NCBI GenBank assembly: GCA_026196795.1
Contig: JAPHUE010000165.1
Coordinates: 1 to 46,053 of the forward strand
Direction: 5' to 3'
Length of the DNA: 46,053 nt
DNA from: Sedimenticola sp.
Lineage (GTDB): Bacteria > Pseudomonadota > Gammaproteobacteria > Chromatiales > Chromatiaceae
Part shown: piece by piece, positions 1 through 9,390 of the stretch
Layout of the letters: each line of letters starts with the position of its first letter
How positions within the stretch are numbered: the stretch's first letter is position 1
Notes under the pieces: model-generated
What the model saw: the letters and a program-made list of their open reading frames with translations, nothing else
Databases searched by the model: none
What the model was told of the DNA's origin: nothing
Program-made: the position numbers and the translations under genes

Positions 1-294
1 CCGTTCGGTATGGTAAGGCTCCGGGTTGCCATCCCTTCGCACCTCCAGCAGTTCGAAGTCGACCCGATAACGGGTGCCCAGCCTGTCGCTATAGTCTGTA
101 GGGAAGTCTCTGAAGATACCCCGTTTTATGATGTTGCCTTCGGCCCGCACCTGGATGCTCTCTTCCACCACCATGCTGGCATCTTGCTGCACCTGTATGT
201 CGCTGAAGTAATCGAGAATCGCTTCACTGGCCAGGCTGCTGTGACTAATCAGCAGTAACAGGATCAGGAGCCAACGTGGAATCAGTAGAGGCAT
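1..294 (-). CDS. DUF2207 (YciQ-like) membrane protein, N-terminal part
   Basis: This is the first 98 codons of a gene that runs off the left edge. It begins with a hydrophobic signal or anchor (about residues 8-22, followed by SLASEA). After it comes the start of a DUF2207 extracytoplasmic domain with the family-typical stretch IIKRGIFRDFPTDYSDR at about 55-71. DUF2207 proteins are membrane proteins of unknown biochemical function. The ATG shares one base with the TAA stop of the upstream lemA gene (TAATG), so the two are almost certainly translationally coupled, and the lemA-DUF2207 pairing is common in bacteria. The C-terminal membrane segments lie outside the window. Confidence 0.8.
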   Translation of the reverse strand, partial: MPLLIPRWLLILLLLISHSSLASEAILDYFSDIQVQQDASMVVEESIQVRAEGNIIKRGIFRDFPTDYSDRLGTRYRVDFELLEVRRDGNPEPYHTER

Positions 295-836
295 TAATGG
301 ATCTCGGGAGGGTCAGACTCAACCACGCTTTCCAGTTCAAAAAAACGGGCGGGCGTGAAGTGAAAACCGCGGGCGATCAGCAGATCAGGAAACGACTCCA
401 GGCGTACATTGTAATTACGTACTGAGCCGTTGTAATAGCGGCGTGCATACTGGATATGATTTTCGACATCACTGAGTTGTGCCAGCAGATCGAGAAACTG
501 ATCTCCCGCTTTCAGCTCAGGATAGGCCTCGGCAATTAGTAGCAGGGATCGTACCTGTTCACTGAGTGCCGATTCCATTCGTTCACGCTCCCCGGTTTCG
601 GAAGTGGCTGAAGCGGTTTGGCGAAGGTGAGTAATATGTGTGAGGGTGGTCTGCTCATAGTCGGCATATGCCTGAACGGCCTGAACCAGTTTGGGTATCA
701 GGTCGTGACGCCTTTTTAACTGGACATCGATATCACTCCAGGCGGCGAGCACATGGTTTTTATCGCTGATCAGTTTGTTGTAGAGCAAGACAGCCCATAT
801 CAACAACGGCAGCAGTACAAGTAGAGCAATTTCCAT
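294..836 (-). CDS. lemA: LemA family protein
   Basis: The product is 180 residues, a normal LemA length. A single N-terminal membrane segment (about residues 3-19) is followed by the family signature: YNKLISDKN, then AWSDIDVQLKRRHDLIPKLV at about 32-51. The rest is a charged helical region that would form the LemA coiled four-helix fold, probably facing the periplasm. LemA has no established enzymatic activity. It is widely found next to DUF2207/YciQ or TPM-domain proteins and is thought to belong to a membrane-associated complex. Here it is the upstream partner of a DUF2207 gene with a one-base stop/start overlap. The family is certain; the role is not. Confidence 0.93.
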   Translation of the reverse strand: MEIALLVLLPLLIWAVLLYNKLISDKNHVLAAWSDIDVQLKRRHDLIPKLVQAVQAYADYEQTTLTHITHLRQTASATSETGERERMESALSEQVRSLLLIAEAYPELKAGDQFLDLLAQLSDVENHIQYARRYYNGSVRNYNVRLESFPDLLIARGFHFTPARFFELESVVESDPPEIH

Positions 837-987
837 CGCAGTTTAGATCCCAGCTGTTCTGTTTATTCTAGTGGGTCCCCACAGCAGGTGACACATACAG
901 GCTTTCGGCCCAGTGTGCGATCTCTTTAAGGCTTATTCAATACTTTTACTATTTAGTGAGTAGGAATGGGTCACAAAAAAGTGAACA

Positions 988-2508
988 CTAGCTGAATTGT
1001 AGATCAAAACCTCGATTACTCAGCTGCTTTGCTTCCTGCTCAAGTTCAGCTCGGGGCAGTGTATGTGTGTTGAGCCACTCATCCGGAAATTTGAGTTTGA
1101 TCTGGTTATCTGAGGCCTTGATCTTCATCTCGACGGATGTGGTCTCAGAGCGTGCGCGGTGCAGCAGTACGGACAGGCGTAACAGGATACAGAGTCTGAG
1201 GGTCGGCAGGGAGATATCTTCTGGCAGGTCGTTGAATACATCGAAGGGGAATTTTCGGCGATGACCGCGGATCAGAGCGGAGAGCACACGCTGTTCCTGA
1301 CGGGAGAAACCCTGCATGTCGGAGTTACCGATAAGATAGGCACCATGTTTATGAAACTGGCTGTGCGAGACGGTCAGCCCTATCTCATGCAGGCGAATGG
1401 CCCAGCAGAGCATATCCAGATATTCACCTTCATTTAGCTGCCAGGCATCGGCTGTTTCAGCAAACAGTGAACGGGCTGTCGCTTCAACCCGGCTGGCATG
1501 TTCCATATCCACATCATAGCGACGGCAGAGGGCGCGAACGGTGCTTTCGCGAACATCTTCGTACTGGGTGCGGCCGAGCATTTCATAGATCAGCCCTTCA
1601 CGCAGTGCCTTATCAGAGACCTTCAGTTGGTCGATTCGCAGCGCCTTGAATACGGAGCGCAATACCGCGACCCCGCCTGGAAATACGGCCTTGCGCTCAT
1701 CGCTCAATCCGTCGAGTTGCAGCTTGTCCACATGGCCTGTATCAATCAGAACATTGCGCAGTTTTTCCAGTGACTGGAAGCTGATGCCTTCCTGACCATT
1801 GGTCCAGCCAGCGGCTTGAACTACTTTATTAATCGCGCGTATCGTGCCGGAAGCGCCCACGGCGATCTCCCAGCCGGCGCTGCGGTATTCATTCTTGACC
1901 GGCAGCATCTCCAGGGCCCCTGAAAGCTCGGCTGAACGCATCGCTTCGGGTGTGATGGCCCCGTCATTGAAGTGCCAACGGGTCATGTTGACACAACCCA
2001 TGTGGATACTTTCTGTACGCCTTGGCTGGAAGCCGTCGCCGACAATCAGTTCGGTACTACCGCCGCCGATGTCGATAACCAGTCGCCGCTCATTGCCTGC
2101 GGCTAAACCGTGGGCGACACCCAGATAGACAAGACGTGCCTCTTCACGACCGGCGATGATCTCAATCGGATGGCCGAGCAAGGCTTCTGCCTCTGACAGA
2201 AAGCGAGCGGAGTTGCGTACCTGACGAAGCGCGCTGGTACCTACCGCACGGACACTGCCATGGGGGAGAGACTTGAGGCGCTGCCCAAAGCGTTTCAGGC
2301 AGTCGAGAGCCCGGGCTTCGGTTTCAGGAGAGAGTTCCTTGTTTTCAAGCAGGCCGCCGCCAAGGCGAACCATCTCCCGCAGACGATCGATTACCTGGAA
2401 GTTACCATTGTCCACTTTCGCGACAATCATGTGGAAGCTGTTTGACCCCAGATCCACCGCCGCAACGGTATCTGAAGTGGTCGGAATGTGGAGGCTATAT
2501 CGCAACAT
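988..2508 (-). CDS. ppx: Exopolyphosphatase / guanosine pentaphosphate phosphatase (Ppx/GppA family)
   Basis: The product is 506 residues, as expected for a two-module Ppx. The N-terminal actin-like (ASKHA) phosphate-binding loop is AVDLGSNSFHM (residues 17-27), and the second phosphate loop is VIDIGGGSTELIVG (144-157). GREEARLVY (120-128) carries the glutamate that acts as catalytic base in this family. The C-terminal half (about 320-506) is the HD-like helical module. The enzyme releases orthophosphate from polyphosphate and in some relatives hydrolyses pppGpp; sequence alone cannot separate the two. It lies downstream of sixA on the same strand with a 134-bp gap, so two phosphatases are grouped. 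The first ATG gives the N-terminus expected for the family. Confidence 0.95.
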   Translation of the reverse strand: MLRYSLHIPTTSDTVAAVDLGSNSFHMIVAKVDNGNFQVIDRLREMVRLGGGLLENKELSPETEARALDCLKRFGQRLKSLPHGSVRAVGTSALRQVRNSARFLSEAEALLGHPIEIIAGREEARLVYLGVAHGLAAGNERRLVIDIGGGSTELIVGDGFQPRRTESIHMGCVNMTRWHFNDGAITPEAMRSAELSGALEMLPVKNEYRSAGWEIAVGASGTIRAINKVVQAAGWTNGQEGISFQSLEKLRNVLIDTGHVDKLQLDGLSDERKAVFPGGVAVLRSVFKALRIDQLKVSDKALREGLIYEMLGRTQYEDVRESTVRALCRRYDVDMEHASRVEATARSLFAETADAWQLNEGEYLDMLCWAIRLHEIGLTVSHSQFHKHGAYLIGNSDMQGFSRQEQRVLSALIRGHRRKFPFDVFNDLPEDISLPTLRLCILLRLSVLLHRARSETTSVEMKIKASDNQIKLKFPDEWLNTHTLPRAELEQEAKQLSNRGFDLQFS

Positions 2509-2642
2509 ATCAGCGGTTTTTTATAACAAACGGGATCGGCATGCTACCACTGGGTCTGTTTGATTGAAACTGTTCTGTGTCAGGCTGAATTCGGGTAGTC
2601 GAACAGGTAAATGGGGTATTCCTGACTATTTAAAGTATCGTA

Positions 2643-3149
2643 CTAGCCACTCAGACTTCTCAGTTGTCTTGGTGGTAATAGCCAGATGAGCTCTGCTGAT
2701 GCGGCTCTGGGAACGTCCTTGAACTGGAGCAGGCAGGCCGCTCCGCGTTTGAGCTGCAGAAAACTGAAATGTGATCCATTGGTAAACCAGGAGATCAGCT
2801 CAGAGAGATCGGGCTCATGGCCGACCAGCAGCACGGTGCTTTCCGGTGGAAGGTCAGATAATAGACTGGTCAGTTTTGCCGGGTCAGAGCCCGGATTCAG
2901 TTGCGGAATAGCCTGCCGTGTTGCCTCTGGATAGAGTTCTGCAATCAGTTCAGCCGTTTGTGTGGCCCTGATCAAGGTGCTGCTGAGTATATATTCCGCC
3001 TTTGGCTCCAGTTTTTTCAGTCCCAGGCGTGACTGCTGAATCCGCTTGATACCTTTCTCTGTTAGCGGGCGTAGCGTATCGTCTTTGCAGGTTTTGGCAA
3101 ATAGCGTGGGGTTTTCAGCGATGGCGTGTCGGATGATGATTATTTTCAT
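2643..3149 (-). CDS. sixA: Phosphohistidine phosphatase SixA-like (histidine phosphatase superfamily)
   Basis: The product is a 168-residue small histidine phosphatase. The catalytic motif appears as RHA at residues 7-9 (the family is usually RHG), with His8 as the phosphate acceptor. Other conserved elements are SSTLIRATQTA (56-66, Arg61) and GHEPDLSEL (110-118, His111). SixA removes phosphate from histidine, for example on HPt domains or PTS proteins. There is no signal peptide, so it should be cytoplasmic. It is probably transcribed before ppx on the minus strand. I saw no clear Shine-Dalgarno sequence; the ATG is set by the family N-terminus. Confidence 0.88.
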   Translation of the reverse strand: MKIIIIRHAIAENPTLFAKTCKDDTLRPLTEKGIKRIQQSRLGLKKLEPKAEYILSSTLIRATQTAELIAELYPEATRQAIPQLNPGSDPAKLTSLLSDLPPESTVLLVGHEPDLSELISWFTNGSHFSFLQLKRGAACLLQFKDVPRAASAELIWLLPPRQLRSLSG

Positions 3150-3306
3150 AACAAATTATTCTGGCAAATCCGATTGAACCGATATTTTACGTTAGAATAC
3201 AAGATTACACCTGTTTTCCTGTTCTTGGCACCCGTTTATTCGGTTGGTAGTGGGCGATTGAACAGATAAATCGAGTATCCTGTTTTTATATGACACGTTT
3301 GTAATT

Positions 3307-3894
3307 ATGGGCCCTGCTATGAAATTTTGCAGTCAATGTGGTAGTTCTGTCGAGATAAAAGTACCCCAGGGGGATAATCGACCGCGTCATGTCTGTATTG
3401 ATTGCGGGGAAATCCATTATCAGAATCCGAATGTGGTGACCGGTTGTATCCCCGAGTGGGAAGGTAAGGTGCTGCTCTGTCGGCGGGCGATTGAGCCACG
3501 CAGAGGCTACTGGACGCTACCAGCCGGTTTTCTTGAGAATGGTGAATCGACCCAGCAGGGTGCCCTGCGCGAGACCCTGGAGGAGGCCAATGCCAGGGTG
3601 TCAGTGGGGCCGCTCTATACCCTGTTCAGTCTGCCTCATATTGATCAGATCTATATGCTGTATCGTGGTCCACTGGAAGATCTTGATTTTGGGCCGGGTG
3701 AGGAGAGTCTCGAGGTAAAGCTGTTTACAGAGACGGAAATCCCCTGGGAGGAGCTGGCCTTTCAGGTTGTTGCCGAGACCCTTAAATACTATTTTGAGGA
3801 TCGGCGACAGAATAGCTTTCGATTGCGTTCCGGTGTCATTGAGCGCCTGCCCGGTGCCGAGCGACGTTATCGCACAACGCTGCACGAAGAGTAG
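3307..3894 (+). CDS. Nudix hydrolase with N-terminal zinc ribbon
   Basis: The product is 195 residues, or 191 if the second ATG at 3319 is used. Four cysteines (Cys8, Cys11, Cys30, Cys33) form a zinc ribbon like that of NADH pyrophosphatase-type Nudix proteins. The Nudix box starts at Gly74, with Glu80, Arg88-Glu89 and the catalytic Glu92-Glu93 pair in the standard GX5EX7REXXEE spacing. Such enzymes hydrolyse nucleoside diphosphates linked to another group (NADH, ADP-ribose, CoA derivatives); the substrate is not readable here. It is divergently oriented from sixA. No strong ribosome-binding site was seen before either ATG. Confidence 0.9.
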   Translation: MGPAMKFCSQCGSSVEIKVPQGDNRPRHVCIDCGEIHYQNPNVVTGCIPEWEGKVLLCRRAIEPRRGYWTLPAGFLENGESTQQGALRETLEEANARVSVGPLYTLFSLPHIDQIYMLYRGPLEDLDFGPGEESLEVKLFTETEIPWEELAFQVVAETLKYYFEDRRQNSFRLRSGVIERLPGAERRYRTTLHEE

Positions 3895-3906
3895 AGCGGC
3901 AACCGG

Positions 3907-4725
3907 TCAGGACGGGTCATAGACCAGTCGGACGTTGGTGGCGATCAATCCCTCATCCACATCGCTCTCTTTCAGATAAAACTCCACGATGGTTTCCCGG
4001 TGTTGCAATAATTCAGGTGTCACACCATCGGCGAGTTCATTGACGTGGCAAAACACGCTTTCGTAGGGTGATTCCGGCTCTCTCGGGTCAGTAATCCAGA
4101 GATTGGGCGAAACCTCCCGTATAAAGCGCAAGAAGCCATAACCTTTATCAGGGAACCATTTAGAACAGACACCCCGTACGCAAGAACCGGCTTTTCCCCA
4201 CTCATTTCTTGGTTCATAGGGGAAGGGAAGTAGATCGGGTATCAGGTAGCCGCGATAAAAGGCATCGGCCTGGCGCTGCAGTTGTTTGGAGACGTTATTA
4301 AAACCAAGTAGCTCCACCCGGCAACCTCGGTTTTGCAGCGCAGTAACCACCTGAAGAAAATCACCATCGCCAGTCACCAGCAGGACCAGGTCAAGATTTT
4401 CAACCTGTAACATGGCATCAACCGCCAGATCCAGATCAGCATTCGCCTTGGTGGTGATGTTACCTTCATCATCTACATAGCGCTTTACGTGTTTGACAAT
4501 GATCTTCCAACCGTAGTCACGCACCATCTGTTGATAGATGTATGACTTTTTTGCGTATTCCGGGTCTTTCTTGGCTCGTTCCTGGTCAAAGGCGAGATAG
4601 GTATTGAGTCGTAATAGCGTTCCGCCGTCACGTGCAGCGAAGCGTCTCAGTACGTCATATCGTAATTGGTAGCCGCCATTAAACTTGATATTTTCAGCGT
4701 CAACAAAAACACCCACTTTTAGCAT
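3907..4725 (-). CDS. NYN-domain (LabA/DUF88-like) protein with C-terminal cold-shock-like domain
   Basis: The product is 272 residues. Residues 1-165 form an NYN (PIN-like) domain: VFVDAENIK (7-15), DLDLAVDAM (97-105) and TGDGDFLQVV (118-127) supply the acidic residues that bind metal in this nuclease-like fold. Residues of about 180-240 contain GYGFLRF followed by VFCHVNEL, the pattern of a cold-shock/OB-fold RNA-binding domain, interrupted by an insertion rich in proline and acidic residues. NYN proteins are usually RNA-acting or presumed ribonucleases. I infer an RNA-processing protein that brings its own single-strand nucleic-acid binder. Its end is 12 bases from that of the convergent Nudix gene. 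Confidence 0.88.
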   Translation of the reverse strand: MLKVGVFVDAENIKFNGGYQLRYDVLRRFAARDGGTLLRLNTYLAFDQERAKKDPEYAKKSYIYQQMVRDYGWKIIVKHVKRYVDDEGNITTKANADLDLAVDAMLQVENLDLVLLVTGDGDFLQVVTALQNRGCRVELLGFNNVSKQLQRQADAFYRGYLIPDLLPFPYEPRNEWGKAGSCVRGVCSKWFPDKGYGFLRFIREVSPNLWITDPREPESPYESVFCHVNELADGVTPELLQHRETIVEFYLKESDVDEGLIATNVRLVYDPS

Positions 4726-4823
4726 GTTCAGATTTAATTACCTCAATAAATTACTTAACTTTGCAGTATGTAAAACGTGCGCCTGAGTTTTTTCATCGCA
4801 TCAATTTGTGCCGGTATGTTACA

Positions 4824-7232
4824 TCAAACTACCTGTTCCTGCTCGAGAGGTTGACTGCTTTTCAGGTCCGTTACCCTGTGGGTGTAACGCGAGTTCAGGC
4901 CTTTCAGATGCAGGATAATGATCCCCTGGGTATTGCCGATATTCTCGTGCAGGATGCCGTGTCGGTTGGCCTGGATAAGCCCAATCGTTTTTTCCTTGCT
5001 GCTGATTTTGTTATACACGCGATTGACGCTGTCAGGAACAACTACCGGGTCTTCATCACCTTGTAGTAATAGCGCTGGACAGTGTATGTCCGGTAATCGT
5101 TTGGTTAATTGCGTCACCATTAGACGGAGTTCAAACAGTGAGTGCAGTGGCATGGTGCTGTAGTTGATATCCGGATGTTCGGTGTCATTGGGTCTGAAGG
5201 GCATGATGCCTTCATAAGAGGGCAACCAGCTCATGAGTTTATTGGCATGGTGAACCAAGGGAACAAAGATCATATTTTTGTTGCGAAATTTGACCGGAGT
5301 AGAGATGGCTACAACACCGGCCAGTCCGTCTGGTTGCTCGGCTGCGGCTAGAAGGGAGAGCGCACCACCCGTTGAAAAACCAACTAGACAAATATCCTCG
5401 CAATAGTTTTGCATGATCCGATAGGCACGTTGAACAGAGGCCAGCCAATCTTTCCAGCTGCGTTCACGCAGATCCCAGGGCGAGGTCCCGTGTCCTTTCA
5501 GGCGTGGCCCGATGACGGCAAAACCGAGATGGCCGAGTTTTTCTGCAAAGGCGTAAACTTCGGCTGGTGAAGCAAGAAAACCATGTACCAATACAATGCC
5601 AAGCGGGTTGGGATTTTCAGGCAGAATAAGAAACGGTTCACCGCTACGGGTTGCCGTCTCTTTATTATTGATCTCCTGGTGTCTCGGTTTGGAAAATTGT
5701 GCTTTGTCCCAGTGATACCCTTGCCGTTCATCATCAAAAAGATGGGCCGCCATCTGCTGGTTAGTAATCTGCTTAGCCTGAGTGATTGAGTGACTGATGA
5801 GTTGGGGTAAGCCCGTGACAGGACGTGCCTCATTGGCGTAGACCTCAATCATGTTTTCCAGTCTGATCTGATCGAATTCATGATCCTGACAAAGTTTGGG
5901 CATAAACAGATAACGGTCGCCTTCATGCTCTATCAGTTCCAGTTGCGAGGCCGTTAAGAAGAATTGATCAAGTCCGGCACAGAGGCCAATGGTCAGTTCA
6001 CCATAGCAGCCGGCATCTTGAAGGCTGCGATGCAGATTGACATTGGGAATCTTCTGTACCGATTTTACCGCCAGATAAAGCGTGCGATGAAACAGCGCTG
6101 TATCGACCGCGGTCTGATTTTTCTCGAGTAGCTGATAAATGATCAAGGAGGCAAGGTGACTCAAATTTAAGGTCACCTCACTGTAGATTGCCTTCATATA
6201 ATCATTTCTCAGACGCAAGGCATTCTGGCGTAAACGGCTGGTTAGCAGACGATGTTTGATACTGGGGTGAGGTGTTTCATGCTGCAGTAGCTCATCCAGT
6301 GATTTCATATCAGGGGCCAACTGCTTCACAAGGGGGCGGACCCACCAGCTCCAGTAATTCTGGCTCTCGAGGATGTCCCCCAGATGAATGTCCATATCGG
6401 TATTCTTGAGTAGGATATTCCCTTCGATCAATAACTCTTCTGAGAGTCGTCGGCTTATGCCTCTGTTCATCAGTTCAAAGCCACTGTGTAACAGATTGTC
6501 GCTTACCCGCATGGGATAGAAGGTGATATTGGCTGGCACAATGGTGGAGGGGCGGTTTGCCACTTGCTCGAGTAGAGTTTGATTATCAAATCCCAGTCGC
6601 TGCATCCAATGATCTATCTGACATTGATCTTCTTGTTCAAAGGCGTGCTGTATCGACTGCTTGAGAATATCCACCGACAGTGACAGTACCGCTGCACCGG
6701 TGTGATGTTTTCTTCGCTCCAGGGCCGTTCGGGAGTAGATGCTGTAGCGGCCACTTCGGTCTTGAGAGCGACGGTCTTTTACCATGCCACCTTCAGGGAA
6801 AATAATCACTTTACGACCCCGCAGGATCTCTTCCGCCAGATAGGAGAGCAGGCGTGGATGATCATTGGGAACCGCACCGACACTGAGTAGATAGTTGGTC
6901 AGCGCATCATCGCCGCCAAAGAATTCACTGGCAGCTACGGAGCGACATAACGCACCACTCTCCTGATAGATGAGATATTGGGGAATGAAGGTTTCAAAAC
7001 GGGCGAAGTGATTAAACAGAAAAATCTCACCCTGAGCGACCTGTCCCTGATCGTGGTGCATTTTGATGTTGACACTCAGCAGTCGTCTGAGTGTAGAGAA
7101 AAGACGTACAGACCACTCATATGTCGAGATGTTGATCTTTACTTCGTCCTGCCGATCGGTCAAATCGGAGCCCCCTGAAATGTGATAAATACCTTTTGTA
7201 TCTCTACGCGTTATTGTCTTGATCCAACTCAT
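4824..7232 (-). CDS. Glycerol-phosphate acyltransferase-like / alpha-beta hydrolase fusion protein
   Basis: The product is 802 residues with two enzyme parts. Residues of about 65-300 resemble PlsB/PlsC acyltransferases: NHFARFE (74-80) occupies the acyltransferase motif I, with Glu80 where HX4D normally has aspartate, and FPEGGMVKDR (145-154) is motif III. A helical region (about 330-480) resembles the C-terminal part of PlsB-type enzymes. Residues of about 550-780 are an alpha/beta hydrolase with VHGFLASP (oxyanion-hole HG), nucleophile elbow GFSTGG (Ser620), an acid in QGDEDP and a His in NRHGILHE. No signal peptide was seen. I infer a lipid-remodelling enzyme that can both transfer and hydrolyse acyl chains. 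The start is the first ATG, with no good Shine-Dalgarno sequence. Confidence 0.85.
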   Translation of the reverse strand: MSWIKTITRRDTKGIYHISGGSDLTDRQDEVKINISTYEWSVRLFSTLRRLLSVNIKMHHDQGQVAQGEIFLFNHFARFETFIPQYLIYQESGALCRSVAASEFFGGDDALTNYLLSVGAVPNDHPRLLSYLAEEILRGRKVIIFPEGGMVKDRRSQDRSGRYSIYSRTALERRKHHTGAAVLSLSVDILKQSIQHAFEQEDQCQIDHWMQRLGFDNQTLLEQVANRPSTIVPANITFYPMRVSDNLLHSGFELMNRGISRRLSEELLIEGNILLKNTDMDIHLGDILESQNYWSWWVRPLVKQLAPDMKSLDELLQHETPHPSIKHRLLTSRLRQNALRLRNDYMKAIYSEVTLNLSHLASLIIYQLLEKNQTAVDTALFHRTLYLAVKSVQKIPNVNLHRSLQDAGCYGELTIGLCAGLDQFFLTASQLELIEHEGDRYLFMPKLCQDHEFDQIRLENMIEVYANEARPVTGLPQLISHSITQAKQITNQQMAAHLFDDERQGYHWDKAQFSKPRHQEINNKETATRSGEPFLILPENPNPLGIVLVHGFLASPAEVYAFAEKLGHLGFAVIGPRLKGHGTSPWDLRERSWKDWLASVQRAYRIMQNYCEDICLVGFSTGGALSLLAAAEQPDGLAGVVAISTPVKFRNKNMIFVPLVHHANKLMSWLPSYEGIMPFRPNDTEHPDINYSTMPLHSLFELRLMVTQLTKRLPDIHCPALLLQGDEDPVVVPDSVNRVYNKISSKEKTIGLIQANRHGILHENIGNTQGIIILHLKGLNSRYTHRVTDLKSSQPLEQEQVV

Positions 7233-7330
7233 TAAAGTATAGGCGCTGCTGAAGCGAGTGTCTGCAACAGTTTTATTTAGAAACGGTCGGACAAAGGTTG
7301 ATCTTAAAGATTAGTTATAAAATCCAGACC

Positions 7331-7366
7331 AATAAAAAAGGCAACCCTGTGTTCAGGGTTGCCTTT
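7331..7366 (-). terminator. Rho-independent terminator of acs
   Basis: A perfect 10-bp stem (7340-7349 with 7354-7363) has a 4-base loop and, read on the minus strand, is followed by six T residues (7339-7334) and ATT. It lies about 20 bases after the acs stop codon. Confidence 0.92.
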
Positions 7367-7384
7367 GATCGTCAAGAAATCGCG

Positions 7385-9325
7385 TTACTTGTTGGCGCGG
7401 TTCTCGATAAGATCATCCACCACGCCTGGATCTGCCAGTGTGGAGGTGTCGCCCAGTGTGTCGATCTCGTTACAGGCGACTTTACGCAAGATGCGGCGCA
7501 TGATCTTGCCTGAACGGGTCTTTGGAAGGCCGGGGGCCCATTGGATCAGGTTGATCTTGGCGATAGGGCCAATCTCGTTACGTACCAGTTTCACCAGTTC
7601 AGCCTTGAGCTCGTCAGTGGGTTCAATGCCTGCCATGGGTGTGACGTAGGCATAGATGCCCTGGCCGGTGATTTCATGGGGATAACCTACCACAGCCGCC
7701 TCGGCAACTTTTTCATGCAGCACAAGGGCTGACTCAATCTCAGCTGTACCGAGACGATGACCGGAGACATTCAGAACGTCATCAATTCGACCGGTGATCC
7801 AGTAGTAGCCATCCTTGTCACGGCGCGCACCGTCACCCGTGAAATAACTGCCGGGGTACTGTGAGAAGTAGGTGGATTTGAAACGCTCATGATCACCATA
7901 GACCGAGCGCATTATTCCCGGCCAGGGGCGTGTCATAATCAATGCACCTTCACACTCTCCTTCCAGGACTTCACCGGTAGCCGCATCGACAATCTCTGGT
8001 ACGACGCCAAAGAATGGCATAGAGGCCGAGCCGGGTTTCAGATCAGTTGCACCAGGCAGTGGTGTGATCAGATGTCCACCTGTCTCGGTTTGCCACCAGG
8101 TATCCACGATGGGGCAGCGAGCACCACCAACTACGCGGTAGTACCACTCCCAGGCTTCAGGGTTGATGGGCTCACCTACTGATCCGAGTAGACGCAGGGT
8201 TGAGAGATCATGTTTTTTAACGGGTTCATCACCTACCCGCATCAGGGCGCGAATAGCGGTAGGTGCGGTGTAGAAGGTGTTGACCTTGTGTTTTTCACAG
8301 ACCGCCCAGAAGCGACCGGCATCCGGATAGGTCGGAATGCCTTCAAACATCAGGCTGATAGCGCCATTGGCCAGCGGACCATAGACGATATAAGTATGGC
8401 CGGTTACCCAACCCACATCAGCGGTACACCAGTAGACTTCACCTTCTTTATAGTCAAAGGTGTATTTATGCGTCATGGCGGCATAGAGCAAGTAACCGCC
8501 CGTGGTGTGCAGTACGCCCTTGGGCTGGCCGGTGGAACCCGAGGTATAAAGGATGAATAGAGGGTCTTCCGCATCCATCTCTTCTGGGGCGCACTCTTCA
8601 GAGGCATCCGCCATGGCATCGTGGTAGTAGATGTCCCGTCCTTCTTTCCAGGCAACATCACCGCCGGTGCGTTTGACTACAATGCAGGTGCTGACATTGG
8701 GACAATCTTCCAGAGCGATATCGGCGTTGGATTTGAGTGGGACATTCTTACCGCCACGAACAGATTCATCAGCGGTGATCAGGGTCTGGCAATCAGAATC
8801 CAGGATACGACTGGAGAGGGCATCGGGAGAGAAACCCCCAAAGACAATGGAGTGGACCGCGCCGATACGGGTGCAGGCCAGCATCGCCACAGAGGCTTCC
8901 AGAATCATCGGCATGTAGATACAGACACGATCGCCCTTTTTAACACCCCGTGATTTCAATACGTTAGCAAACTTACAGACTTCCTTGTGCAGTTCACGAT
9001 AGGTGACGCTCTTGTCTTCATTGGGGTTATCGCTTTCCCAGATCAGTGCGGTCTGGTCACCACGGGTATCCAGATGGCGATCAAGGCAGTTGTAGGAGAC
9101 ATTCAGCTTGCCGCCCTGAAACCATTTGATATTGGCGTCATTAAAATCCCAGTCACTCACTTTGTCCCATTTTTTGGACCAGGTGAGAAACTCTTCTGCG
9201 GCGTCGCCCCAGAAACCATCCGGGTCTTCCACCGAGCGCTGGTACATGGCTTTGTATTTTGCGGCATCAATATGGGCTTGGGCCGCTGTCTCAGCACTAA
9301 CCGGATAGATTTTCTCTTCGGACAT
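7385..9325 (-). CDS. acs: Acetyl-coenzyme A synthetase
   Basis: The product is a 646-residue AMP-forming acetyl-CoA synthetase. It has the ATP/AMP loop [11 protein letters not shown], the acetate-pocket region with WWQTETGG, the hinge region [16 protein letters not shown], and C-terminal [11 protein letters not shown], whose lysine is the acetylation site in characterised homologues. The start at 9325 is chosen over an upstream in-frame ATG at 9424 because AAAAGGAGAC lies just before it and the N-terminus ([10 protein letters not shown]) then fits the family. It converts acetate, ATP and CoA to acetyl-CoA. It lies downstream of the exonuclease and DUF294 genes on the same strand. Two inverted repeats sit in its 125-bp leader, and a strong terminator follows. 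Confidence 0.97.
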   Translation of the reverse strand: MSEEKIYPVSAETAAQAHIDAAKYKAMYQRSVEDPDGFWGDAAEEFLTWSKKWDKVSDWDFNDANIKWFQGGKLNVSYNCLDRHLDTRGDQTALIWESDNPNEDKSVTYRELHKEVCKFANVLKSRGVKKGDRVCIYMPMILEASVAMLACTRIGAVHSIVFGGFSPDALSSRILDSDCQTLITADESVRGGKNVPLKSNADIALEDCPNVSTCIVVKRTGGDVAWKEGRDIYYHDAMADASEECAPEEMDAEDPLFILYTSGSTGQPKGVLHTTGGYLLYAAMTHKYTFDYKEGEVYWCTADVGWVTGHTYIVYGPLANGAISLMFEGIPTYPDAGRFWAVCEKHKVNTFYTAPTAIRALMRVGDEPVKKHDLSTLRLLGSVGEPINPEAWEWYYRVVGGARCPIVDTWWQTETGGHLITPLPGATDLKPGSASMPFFGVVPEIVDAATGEVLEGECEGALIMTRPWPGIMRSVYGDHERFKSTYFSQYPGSYFTGDGARRDKDGYYWITGRIDDVLNVSGHRLGTAEIESALVLHEKVAEAAVVGYPHEITGQGIYAYVTPMAGIEPTDELKAELVKLVRNEIGPIAKINLIQWAPGLPKTRSGKIMRRILRKVACNEIDTLGDTSTLADPGVVDDLIENRANK

Positions 9326-9354
9326 AGCATGTCTCCTTTTCTTTAATATACATG

Positions 9355-9370
9355 GACCAATTGCTTGGTC
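9355..9370. repeat. Inverted repeat in the acs leader (possible operator)
   Basis: GACCAA and TTGGTC are separated by 4 bases, 30-45 bp upstream of the acs ATG. The symmetry suits a dimeric repressor site or a short mRNA hairpin; which one is not known. Confidence 0.45.
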
Positions 9371-9390
9371 GGCTTCTCTCAAATTTAAAT

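Noticed and set aside
8987-9346. Long plus-strand ORF opposite acs
   Set aside because: It is a shadow of the strongly conserved acs frame, with no family-like sequence of its own. The same holds for the other ORFs opposite mutS, alaS and the GGDEF/EAL gene.
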